This document shows positions 8,140 through 13,592 of a stretch of 15,688 nt of DNA, piece after piece (within the stretch, counting starts at the first letter, position 1; the number at the start of each line of letters is the position of its first letter). This stretch comes from Oscillospiraceae bacterium (lineage in GTDB: Bacteria > Bacillota > Clostridia > Oscillospirales > Ruminococcaceae). Under the pieces are notes generated by a model. It was not told the origin of the DNA. It worked only from the letters and a program-made list of their open reading frames with translations, and ran no database searches. A program made the translations under genes and the position numbers. The stretch covers positions 1 to 15,688 of the forward strand of contig CAADWC010000175.1 of NCBI GenBank assembly GCA_900752625.1, given 5' to 3'.

Positions 8140-9418
8140 CATATGGAATTGTGATTTTTACTATAAATCTGTCGCCCTTGACTTCTGCTCTGTAAATGCC
8201 GTCGTATTTCTCTACCGCCCGCTGTACGTTCTTCATTCCTATTCCAAGATGATTTTTCTTTGTTGAAAGGAACTTTCCGTCCGGTTCACGGTTTACCTGA
8301 GCATAATTATTCGATACGTTTATCAGCACAAAGCCTGCCATATAGTTTATTACCAATCTTATTTCTCTATGGTTTTGATCCAGCTTTTCAACTGCCTCGT
8401 AGGCATTATCCAGTATGTTTGCCAGTATCACCGTTATATCCATATCTGAAATGAAGTTCAGATCGGTATCATCATAATCCACAACAAAATTAATATTCTT
8501 CAGCTCCGACTGAAGTATCTTGTGATTGATTATTGCGTCCAGTATTGCATTTTCGCTTTTAAACTTGGGCTTTGACTGCTCAATTTCCTGTGCGAAATCA
8601 GACAGATATTTTTCTGCTTTTGTTTCCTTATCAGCCAAAAGTCTGGACAAGGTTTCCAGATGTCTGTTGACATCATGCGTTATCTTCTGTGATTGTTCGT
8701 ATTTCTCAAGCAGATCTCTGTATAGCGTCATCTGTGTCGCTGCCTGCTGCCGAAGCAGTTCATATTCATATTTTACCTCACTTCCTCTTGAACTTTTGAA
8801 TATCAGATATGCAACAAGAAGATTTATCAGAAAATATCCGCTTAAAACTATGAGCAATACCGTCGTTGTTTTCTCATCGGAGGCTAATTTTGTTGTGTAG
8901 CCTATCATTATTATTTCAAACACAAATAACAACAGATACGCCGCTATTTCCGTCAGCGTTATGCTTGGAATTTGCTCCTTACGCTTTTTTATCGTCATAT
9001 ATACTGTTTCAAATATTACAAACATGATAAACCAGTTTATCATATAATTGCTCAGCAAATTCCCTCCCCCCAGATATTCGTTTATTGTTTCATGTTTTAT
9101 CAGCGGAATTATTATTGCGGAAACAAACTCTGCCAGCAGAAGGAACAGCAGCGCCGCCGTATTAAACAGAATATATGAGTATCCTTCGGTTTTATAGAAA
9201 ATTTTATTGTACATATTTATCGAAAGAACTACCAGAACATAGTTGATAAATTTAAGCTCGATCGGTTGGAGAAGCGCAAGCAGAACCGATATCCCAATAA
9301 TTAAAGCTATCTTCAGATATGCCGTTCTTTTTTTCGGAGGATAATAATACGGATATATTTTCTCTGCAAAAACAAACAGCATTATGTTTGAAATTATATT
9401 CATTACCGTGGTTATCAT
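8117..9418 (-). CDS. AgrC-like sensor histidine kinase (GHKL domain)
   Basis: This 433-residue membrane sensor kinase should detect a cyclic peptide and phosphorylate the adjacent regulator. The first 205 residues hold six or seven hydrophobic segments, the AgrC-type sensor. A coiled linker (about 215-245) leads to the H-box KITHDVNRHLETL with phospho-acceptor His248. The GHKL ATPase half follows: N-box DITVILANILDNAYEAV (Asn334, Asn338) and G-box HLGIGMKNV (390-398). Length and motifs are complete and the frame is unbroken. The ATG lies one base after the regulator's TAA, with GGAG inside the regulator's last codons, so the two genes are co-transcribed and probably coupled. The 3' end sits in a terminator. 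AgrC is the best analogue because agrD and agrB remnants lie directly downstream. Confidence 0.9.
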   Translation of the reverse strand: MITTVMNIISNIMLFVFAEKIYPYYYPPKKRTAYLKIALIIGISVLLALLQPIELKFINYVLVVLSINMYNKIFYKTEGYSYILFNTAALLFLLLAEFVSAIIIPLIKHETINEYLGGGNLLSNYMINWFIMFVIFETVYMTIKKRKEQIPSITLTEIAAYLLLFVFEIIMIGYTTKLASDEKTTTVLLIVLSGYFLINLLVAYLIFKSSRGSEVKYEYELLRQQAATQMTLYRDLLEKYEQSQKITHDVNRHLETLSRLLADKETKAEKYLSDFAQEIEQSKPKFKSENAILDAIINHKILQSELKNINFVVDYDDTDLNFISDMDITVILANILDNAYEAVEKLDQNHREIRLVINYMAGFVLINVSNNYAQVNREPDGKFLSTKKNHLGIGMKNVQRAVEKYDGIYRAEVKGDRFIVKITIPYVKKERSV

Positions 9419-9419
9419 T

Positions 9420-10148
9420 TTACTTATTCTCCAGTCTTTTATGAAAATATTCGCTCAGAATGTTCTGAAACTTCTTTTTCCTTTTATGAGCAGTATTTAT
9501 TGTCATTCCATTATCAAAGAGCAAAACACATTCTTTCATATCAAAGTCCTTTACTCTGTTAAGATTAACAAGATACGATTTATGAGGTGAGGCAAATCCG
9601 TAAGCTTCGTACTCACTTTCCAAATTTAACAAAGATGTTGAGATCCTTATGCAGTCGTTATTATACATATACACGTTTATCTTTCTATTTCCGATATATT
9701 CAAAATAGCATATATCGGAAACGTCTGTAATGTAATTCGTTCTGTCAATTTGTTTAAATACCACCGTATTCTTTTTATCCCTGCATTCATTCAAAAAATC
9801 TTTAAGAATTTCATTTATTTTTTCTTTCACAACAGGCTTTTTAATATATCCGTAAGCATGAACCATAAATGCAGCATCACGATATTTCGTAAAATTCGTT
9901 ACATACACGATATGCAGTCTATGATTTGTCTGCCTTATTTTTCTTGCAAGATATATACCATTTATCTCAGGCATTTCTATATCAAGAAACATCAGATCGT
10001 ACAAAGTTGAGGTCTTAGCCAGTTCTGTTCCGTTGCTGTATATCTCAATTATTGCGTCTGCATTTTTAGACTTCATGTACTCCCGTACATATTCCGCCGT
10101 TCGCTCTGCTTGATTCGGTTCATCGTCTACTACTGCTATTCTTATCAT
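9420..10148 (-). CDS. LytTR-family response regulator (AgrA-like)
   Basis: This is the transcription factor of the two-component pair, 242 residues from ATG 10148. The receiver domain has acidic residues Asp8/Asp9, phospho-acceptor Asp56 (LMFLDIEMPEING), Thr84 and Lys104 (YIKKPV). A LytTR DNA-binding domain spans about 135-235 (FKQIDRTNYI, ICYFEYIGNRKI, FASPHKSYLVNLNRV). Start choice: AGGTGAG is well spaced for ATG 10148, and the protein then begins MIRIAVVDDE as usual for receivers. An in-frame GTG at 10157 would add three residues and is less likely. It is the first gene of the regulator-kinase operon. Its likely target is the repeat pair upstream of agrD. Confidence 0.92.
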   Translation of the reverse strand: MIRIAVVDDEPNQAERTAEYVREYMKSKNADAIIEIYSNGTELAKTSTLYDLMFLDIEMPEINGIYLARKIRQTNHRLHIVYVTNFTKYRDAAFMVHAYGYIKKPVVKEKINEILKDFLNECRDKKNTVVFKQIDRTNYITDVSDICYFEYIGNRKINVYMYNNDCIRISTSLLNLESEYEAYGFASPHKSYLVNLNRVKDFDMKECVLLFDNGMTINTAHKRKKKFQNILSEYFHKRLENK

Positions 10149-10171
10149 AAAACTCACCTACCTTAATCGAC

Positions 10172-10200
10172 ATTATACCAAATTTTTCACGTGAAATCAA
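10172..10200 (-). promoter_or_regulatory. Promoter of the regulator-kinase operon with an embedded palindrome
   Basis: The minus strand shows TTGATT (10195-10200), a 17-base spacer and TATAAT (10172-10177), about 24 bases before the regulator ATG. A perfect 12-bp palindrome, TTTCACGTGAAA (10185-10196), fills half the spacer and touches the -35 box, which is where a repressor or autoregulator could bind. Confidence 0.65.
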
Positions 10201-10253
10201 TACATAATTTGTTAAAACCATGGCATAATACAATAATATAGGCAAGTCAAAAC

Positions 10254-10320
10254 TTTCGCAAAAGAGCAGAGTTTGCGAAACAAAATAGCGGATATAGTTC
10301 ATGTTTGTACTGTATCCGCT
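10254..10320. other. Two adjacent hairpins in the gene-free stretch upstream of the regulator
   Basis: TTTCGCAAA (10254-10262) pairs with TTTGCGAAA (10272-10280) around nine bases. AGCGGATA (10287-10294) pairs with TATCCGCT (10313-10320) around eighteen bases. Neither has a convincing long T-run. They fill the interval 10201-10368 between the regulator promoter and the IS remnant, where no coding sequence was recognised. They could be weak terminators of genes lost on the IS side. Confidence 0.4.
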
Positions 10321-10368
10321 TTGCATTGAAATGAAAAAAACATCGATAAAATATCAACAGTCTTATAT

Positions 10369-10395
10369 TGATCCAGTATAATAAAACTTGACACA
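10369..10395 (+). repeat. Left terminal inverted repeat of the IS3 remnant
   Basis: It begins TGATCCAGTATAAT and ends ACTTGACACA. Its complement recurs at 10774-10799 with one gap and a few mismatches; the inner ten bases are identical. Confidence 0.7.
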
Positions 10396-10398
10396 AAC

Positions 10399-10656
10399 CA
10401 TACAGAGCTTGGCATCCCCAAAGGAACGCTTGTAACCTGGATGCAGAAGGCGAGAACAGGCGAAATAGACGCCGGCTCCGGAACACGTCTTCCTGGTGAA
10501 TCAATGTATCTCGCACAACAGCTTCAGGCTGCAAATAAGTGCATAAAAGAACAGGAAAAACGAATTCGAGAACTGGAAAGGCTGAATGACTTTCTGGAGG
10601 AGTCCTCTGCTTTTTTCGCAGCGAGCCGTCGGAAGTCGGAAAAAGCGAAAGATTGA
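10399..10656 (+). pseudogene. IS3-family orfA 3' fragment (HTH and leucine-zipper part)
   Basis: The frame reads GIPKGTLVTWMQKARTG from the HTH region, then a coiled segment (YLAQQLQAANKCIKEQEKRI RELERLNDFLEE in two stretches) and FFAASRRKSEKAKD before TGA 10654-10656. This is the usual C-terminal half of an IS3/IS150-type OrfA. There is no start codon with a ribosome site upstream, and sequence before 10396 is the element's inverted repeat, so the first half was deleted. The A6G slippage motif usual at the orfA/orfB overlap is absent; only GGAAAAAGC is seen. Confidence 0.75.
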
Positions 10657-10772
10657 AAATTATCGCAATAAAGACCAACGACGGCATAATGACCGGAAAT
10701 ATCAACTTTTACTGTGAAGCTTTTGAAGTGAGCAGACAAGGGTTTTATGACTATCTTGACCGCTGGAGCTAA
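10651..10772 (+). pseudogene. IS3-family orfB 5' fragment (transposase N-terminus)
   Basis: In the -1 frame relative to orfA the sequence reads LKIIAIKTNDGIM then NINFYCEAFEVSRQGFYDYL and DRWS-stop at 10770-10772. It corresponds to the beginning of OrfB, in which VSRQGFYxYL is conserved. The whole DDE catalytic domain is missing and the stop falls one base before the right inverted repeat, so a single internal deletion joined codon 40 or so to the element's end. Confidence 0.75.
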
Positions 10773-10773
10773 A

Positions 10774-10799
10774 TGTGTCAAGTATTATTGACAAGATCA
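10774..10799 (-). repeat. Right terminal inverted repeat of the IS3 remnant
   Basis: It begins TGTGTCAAGTATTATT and ends GATCA on the plus strand, the partner of the repeat at 10369-10395. Confidence 0.7.
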
Positions 10800-10830
10800 G
10801 ATTAAAAACTTTGTGCAAGCTTTTTATAAA

Positions 10831-10875
10831 AAATCGGCAGACTAAGAGAAGAATTTCCCCAAAGTCTGCCGATTT
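10831..10875 (-). terminator. Strong intrinsic terminator (13-bp stem)
   Basis: A perfect 13-bp stem (10831-10843 with 10863-10875, core ATCGGCAGACT) has a 19-base loop and is followed on the minus strand by TTTTTTATAAA. On the plus strand the tail is TTTGTTTG, so it may work weakly both ways. No intact gene now precedes it on either strand. Confidence 0.7.
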
Positions 10876-10881
10876 GTTTGA

Positions 10882-10926
10882 CAATATTCAGTTGTCGAGG
10901 GTTCGAATCCCTTTTCAGCTGAAAAG
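10882..10926 (+). other. Class II tRNA-like 3' fragment (variable arm and T-arm)
   Basis: GACAA-loop-TTGTC resembles a long variable arm. It is followed by the T-arm GAGGG-TTCGAAT-CCCTT (10897-10913), with the universal GTTCGAAT loop. No acceptor, D or anticodon arm can be placed in the 80 bases upstream, and no CCA follows. Instead CTTTTCAGCTGAAAAG (10911-10926) is a perfect 16-bp palindrome. This is a tRNA remnant, possibly an old attachment-site half. A functional tRNA is ruled out. Confidence 0.5.
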
Positions 10927-10968
10927 CATCTATGGTTTTACACTTGAATTTTTCGTTCTTAGAGCATG

Positions 10969-10995
10969 AAAAAAGCGCGTAAATACGCGCTTTTC
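10969..10995 (-). terminator. Terminator downstream of the truncated tRNA
   Basis: AAAGCGCG and CGCGCTTT form a nine-pair stem (10971-10979 with 10986-10994) with a six-base loop and six T on the minus strand. It lies about 30 bases beyond the tRNA CCA end, with a smaller hairpin (GGTGCA 11000-11005 with TGCACC 11016-11021) between. It is the probable original terminator of that tRNA gene. Confidence 0.75.
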
Positions 10996-11025
10996 AAGTG
11001 GTGCATCTATTTTATTGCACCAATA

Positions 11026-11068
11026 TGGCGGAGAAGGAGGGATTCGAACCCTCGGCACGCGGTTTTGG
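11026..11068 (-). other. 3' end of a tRNA gene (serine-type), attachment-site remnant
   Basis: On the minus strand the sequence gives CCGCGTGCC, T-stem GAGGG, loop TTCGAAT, CCCTC, the acceptor strand CTTCTCC, discriminator G and encoded CCA (11026-11028). Acceptor GGAGAAG/CTTCTCC with discriminator G is typical of bacterial tRNA-Ser; the CTCCAAAACC just upstream could also suggest tRNA-Trp. The sequence departs from any tRNA beyond about 11068, so the 5' half is missing. A 3' tRNA end that keeps its CCA and downstream terminator is what an island integrated at a tRNA leaves at its far end. That predicts an intact copy to the right, outside the window. Confidence 0.7.
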
Positions 11069-11364
11069 AGGAGTATCAAGCTTATTTCACGGCGTTTCAA
11101 ACAAGGTCAAACTGCGCCGGACCGTGACAAGCTGTCAGCCGCAAAACAGCGTATTTACGGGGACTTTCGCAATCCAAGCAGCCAAAGCTCCCCTGTCAGC
11201 AAATATTAACGTAATGATAACGAAAACAGAAAAATTGCAAAAACGGTTCCAAAGTGTTAGAAAAAGTGTTAGATATGTTTGTGAATGGTTTTTGTGTACA
11301 CGGTAAATGAGAAATGTCTTAGTCCGCTTCAGCAACAAATTTTTTCAGAAAAGAGGATTTAAAA
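11069..11364. other. Gene-free stretch next to the tRNA remnant
   Basis: No convincing coding sequence is seen. The notable feature is a direct repeat AGTGTTAGA (11253-11261 and 11266-11274, 13-bp period), with GTGTACAC near 11294. If 11026-11068 is an attachment site, this is the first segment of the island and may hold recombinase arm-type sites, but no integrase gene is visible in the window. Confidence 0.4.
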
Positions 11365-11826
11365 ATGAACACAAATTCCGACTTTGAATGGGAGCTTACA
11401 ACAGGTCAACTACGCACAGTAAAGAGGCTCCGCAAGGTCTATGCTGACTATCTCGACGGACTCGGCACAAAGGACGTGATGAAGATGCTTGGCGTAGGCA
11501 GAGCGACTGTGCTGAATCTCAAAAACTGCGGTATGCTGCGGCACATCAATTTAGTCAACCGCCTGCTGTTCCCGAAAGAATGGGTGCTTGAATATCTTGC
11601 AGTCTATGCAGTCAGCGACAAGCCGAGCATTGCGGATTATCAGCGTGAGGTGCTGAAATTCTGCCGTACCCGCAAGAGCATTACCGAAATTGCAGAACAC
11701 GTAAATCTCGGCACTGGATTTTGCCGGGACTATCTGCTGAAACAGCTTTGCGAACAAGGCAGGCTTATATGCGAGGCCGACAAAAGCAACCCAAAAAAAG
11801 CACTGTTATGTGGCAAGGCGAAGTGA
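11365..11826 (+). CDS. Small double helix-turn-helix protein
   Basis: The ATG follows AGAGGA by seven bases and encodes 153 residues. Residues about 30-75 look like an excisionase/MerR-type HTH (TKDVMKMLGVGRATVLNLKN, then LLFPKEWVLEYL). Residues about 88-150 form a second winged-helix-like module (REVLKFCRTRKSITEIAEHV, then DYLLKQLCEQGRLI), a layout often used for DNA binding. No signal peptide or membrane segment. I do not recognise a named family. The second module is repeated as a damaged copy at 13146-13355, on the far side of the RhuM-Fic gene. It could be a regulator of the neighbouring Fic gene, but that is inference from position only. Confidence 0.75.
   Translation: MNTNSDFEWELTTGQLRTVKRLRKVYADYLDGLGTKDVMKMLGVGRATVLNLKNCGMLRHINLVNRLLFPKEWVLEYLAVYAVSDKPSIADYQREVLKFCRTRKSITEIAEHVNLGTGFCRDYLLKQLCEQGRLICEADKSNPKKALLCGKAK
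11626..11805 (+). repeat. Direct repeat copy A (C-terminal half of the HTH gene)
   Basis: This segment recurs at 13149-13328 in the same orientation. The first 56 encoded residues are identical at 47 positions, and long stretches such as AAATTCTGCCG and GCAAGAGCATTACCGAAATT are the same at base level. Confidence 0.8.
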
Positions 11827-11850
11827 GTTTTAAAAATTTATGATAAACTA

Positions 11851-11891
11851 ATGATGCCCTGTGAATCCTTTCGGCTCACAGGGTATCATTT
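11851..11891 (+). terminator. Hairpin downstream of the HTH gene
   Basis: ATGATGCCCTGTGA (11851-11864) pairs with TCACAGGGTATCAT (11876-11889) over 14 positions with one G-U pair, loop 11 bases. Only TTT follows, so termination strength is uncertain. It starts 24 bases after the stop codon. Confidence 0.6.
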
Positions 11892-11988
11892 AAATACCAG
11901 GTGCAAGCATAGAAATCAAGGTTGTCAACACGTATCGCTATGGTACGCCACATTTGTACGGGATAACGTGTGACCCCCACCCTTTTGC

Positions 11989-12017
11989 TTGCTTTTTATG
12001 TGGGAATGTGATATATT
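11989..12017 (+). promoter_or_regulatory. Possible promoter of the RhuM-Fic gene
   Basis: TTGCTT (11989-11994), a 17-base spacer and TATATT (12012-12017) end 25 bases before the chosen ATG, leaving a short leader. Upstream, ACACGTATC (about 11928) and GATAACGTGT (about 11963) form an imperfect inverted repeat that could be an operator. Confidence 0.4.
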
Positions 12018-12041
12018 TGAAAGAACAGGAAGGTGAAAAAT

Positions 12042-12974
12042 ATGGAGAAAAACGAGATGGTTTTATTTGAAACATCTGACCATGCAGTAAAGCTTAATGT
12101 TAATACGGATGGTGACACGGTGTGGCTGAACAGGGCACAGCTTGCAGAGCTGTTTGAACGTAATATAAGCGTTATCGGACGTCATATCAATGCTGTATTC
12201 GCAGAGAAGGAACTGGGCAAGGAAGGCAATGTGCAAAATTTGCACATTCCAAATTCTGATAAATCGGTTGAGTTTTATTCTCTTGACGTAATAATCTCGG
12301 TAGGCTACCGTGTGAAATCTAAGCGAGGCGTTGAATTCCGAAAATGGGCAAACAGCGTGCTGAAAAACTACATAATCAAGGGCTATGCAGTGAATAATAG
12401 GCGTATAGAACAGATAGGCGAGGTTATACGCATTATGAAACGTGCAGAAAATAAGCTGGACGCAAAGCAGGTGCTGTCGGTCATTGAAAAATTCAATACA
12501 GCACTCGACCTGCTTGACGCTTACGATCACCAGACAATGCACAAGCCCAAGGGCAGCAAAGCCATGTATGTACTCAGTTATGACGAGTGCAGAAAGGTTA
12601 TCAATGAGATGAAATTTGCATCCGACAGCCCGCTGTTTGGCAACGAAAAGGACGACTCTTTCAAAGGCAGCATCGCCAACATCTATCAGGAATTCGGCGG
12701 TGTAGAAATTTATCCATCCCTTGAGGAAAAGGCGGCTAATCTATTGTACTTTATCACAAAAAACCATTCGTTTTCCGACGGCAACAAGCGTATTGCTGCG
12801 GCGATGTTTTTGTACTTCCTTGACAAAAACAATGCATTGTTCCTTGATGAAGCCAAGACAGAAAAAGCCATAGCCGACCAGACTCTTGCGGCTCTCACTA
12901 TTATGATAGCCGAGTCTCAGCCTGCAGAAAAAGAAATGATGATAAATGTTATTATGAATTGTATGGTGAAGTAG
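12042..12974 (+). CDS. RhuM-family / Fic (Doc) domain fusion protein
   Basis: The protein has 310 residues from ATG 12042, which sits eight bases after AGGAAGG; an in-frame GTG at 12033 overlaps that site and is less likely. The N-terminal 120 residues match the RhuM (virulence-associated) domain: TVWLNRAQLAELFERNISVI, FYSLDVIISVGYRVKSKRG, FRKWANSVLKNYIIKGYAVN. The C-terminal part is a Fic/Doc domain with the complete motif HSFSDGNKR (residues 242-250), whose His is the catalytic base and whose Asp-Gly-Asn-Lys-Arg binds the phosphates. Fic enzymes usually transfer AMP or phosphate to a target protein. The usual inhibitory S/TxxxEG/N motif is not obvious. Proteins of this fusion are common on mobile elements. 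It lies between two copies of an HTH module; no separate antitoxin was recognised, so the flanking HTH protein is only a candidate partner. Confidence 0.9.
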   Translation: MEKNEMVLFETSDHAVKLNVNTDGDTVWLNRAQLAELFERNISVIGRHINAVFAEKELGKEGNVQNLHIPNSDKSVEFYSLDVIISVGYRVKSKRGVEFRKWANSVLKNYIIKGYAVNNRRIEQIGEVIRIMKRAENKLDAKQVLSVIEKFNTALDLLDAYDHQTMHKPKGSKAMYVLSYDECRKVINEMKFASDSPLFGNEKDDSFKGSIANIYQEFGGVEIYPSLEEKAANLLYFITKNHSFSDGNKRIAAAMFLYFLDKNNALFLDEAKTEKAIADQTLAALTIMIAESQPAEKEMMINVIMNCMVK

Positions 12975-12991
12975 GAGAAAGCGGAGGTAGT

Positions 12992-13042
12992 ATGGAGACT
13001 ATATTTGCCGTTATGCCAGCCCCTTCTGTACGGACTTTATGA
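12992..13042 (+). CDS. Possible 16-codon ORF after the Fic gene
   Basis: ATG 12992 is preceded by GCGGAGGTAGT, a good ribosome site, and encodes METIFAVMPAPSVRTL before TGA. It starts 17 bases after the RhuM-Fic stop and is followed by a terminator. It may be a small translated peptide or the start of a lost gene. Only the ribosome site supports it. Confidence 0.25.
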   Translation: METIFAVMPAPSVRTL

Positions 13043-13065
13043 GCAACTTTGCCCACTAATCATTT

Positions 13066-13099
13066 AGCCTGCCGGACATCACATCCGGCAGGCTTTTTT
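13066..13099 (+). terminator. Strong intrinsic terminator after the Fic gene
   Basis: AGCCTGCCGGA (13066-13076) pairs perfectly with TCCGGCAGGCT (13084-13094) around seven bases, followed by a run of six T (13094-13099). It ends the RhuM-Fic transcript. Confidence 0.9.
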
Positions 13100-13145
13100 A
13101 GGAGCAAAATGAATCGGGCAGCGATTGTGGCAAGGCAGAGGAGAG

Positions 13146-13355
13146 ATGAGCATTGCGGATTATCAGCGTAAGGTACTGAAATTCTGCCGCACACGCAAGA
13201 GCATTACCGAAATTGCAGAACACATAAATCTCAGTGCGAGATTTTGCTGGGATTATCTGCTGAAACAGCTTTACGAGCAAGGCAGGCTGATATGCGAGAT
13301 TGATAAAAATAATCCCACAAGGCACTGTTATGTGGTGAAGAGAGATGAGGCGTAA
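13146..13355 (+). pseudogene. Truncated, frameshifted copy of the HTH protein's C-terminal module
   Basis: From ATG 13146 the frame gives SIADYQRKVLKFCRTRKSIT through EQGRLICEIDKNNP, 47 of 56 residues identical to the second module of the gene at 11365. The first 87 residues or so are missing. Near 13317 this copy has one base fewer than its parent (CCCACAAGGCACTG against CCAAAAAAAGCACTG), so the tail changes from KALLCGK to RHCYVVKRDEA. GGAG stands too close to the ATG for efficient initiation; an in-frame TTG at 13125 is another possible start. It is best read as a decaying duplicate, though a short HTH peptide could still be made. Confidence 0.6.
13149..13328 (+). repeat. Direct repeat copy B
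   Basis: Same-orientation partner of 11626-11805. The two copies enclose the RhuM-Fic gene and its terminator, about 1.5 kb apart. Confidence 0.8.
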
Positions 13356-13592
13356 AAATTTGTGGGTATGAGCCCGATAACGGCGAAGTCATACCTACTG
13401 GTGCATTTGGGTGTGAACAAATAAAATCTGAACCCACATTATGTTGGGCAGACTTTTATGTCATGAAATACTTATGGGTAGTAGAAGCGAGGTGTGGCAA
13501 TTAGACCGAGAAAATGCAACAGTTTGAACAAAACAACGGTAGTAGTTTATTACGGAATTGATATCCGATCATCTGATTGTCGTCTATGCTAA
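13356..13592. other. Gene-free stretch between the HTH remnant and dndA
   Basis: No coding sequence or convincing terminator for dndA was found. GGTATGA and TCATACC (about 13370-13395) could form a short hairpin. It is the converging end of a plus-strand and a minus-strand unit. Confidence 0.3.

Larger units (their letters stand above)
10369..10799 (+). mobile_element. Internally deleted IS3-family element (431 bp) with both ends
   Basis: Terminal inverted repeats bound the segment: left 10369-10395, beginning TGATC and ending ACTTGACACA; right 10774-10799, beginning TGTGTCAAGT and ending GATCA. They agree over about 20 of 26 positions and have the TG...CA tips of IS3-family ends. Inside are the 3' part of an IS3-type orfA and only the first 40 or so codons of orfB. 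A full element is normally 1.2-1.5 kb, so the 5' of orfA and most of orfB are gone. No clear target duplication flanks it. Confidence 0.75.

Noticed and set aside
10247..10705. Minus-strand ORFs of 85-152 codons across the IS remnant
   Set aside because: They are antisense to recognisable IS3 orfA/orfB sequence and have no family features.
11026..11110. A complete functional tRNA on the minus strand
   Set aside because: The T-arm, acceptor 3' strand and CCA are present, but no matching 5' acceptor strand, D-arm or anticodon stem can be built from the sequence to the right.
10998..11306. Plus-strand ORF beginning MAEKEGFEPSARGF near the tRNA remnant
   Set aside because: EKEGFEPS is the well-known false translation of the complement of a tRNA 3' end; the reading frame lies over the tRNA fragment and has no independent coding evidence.
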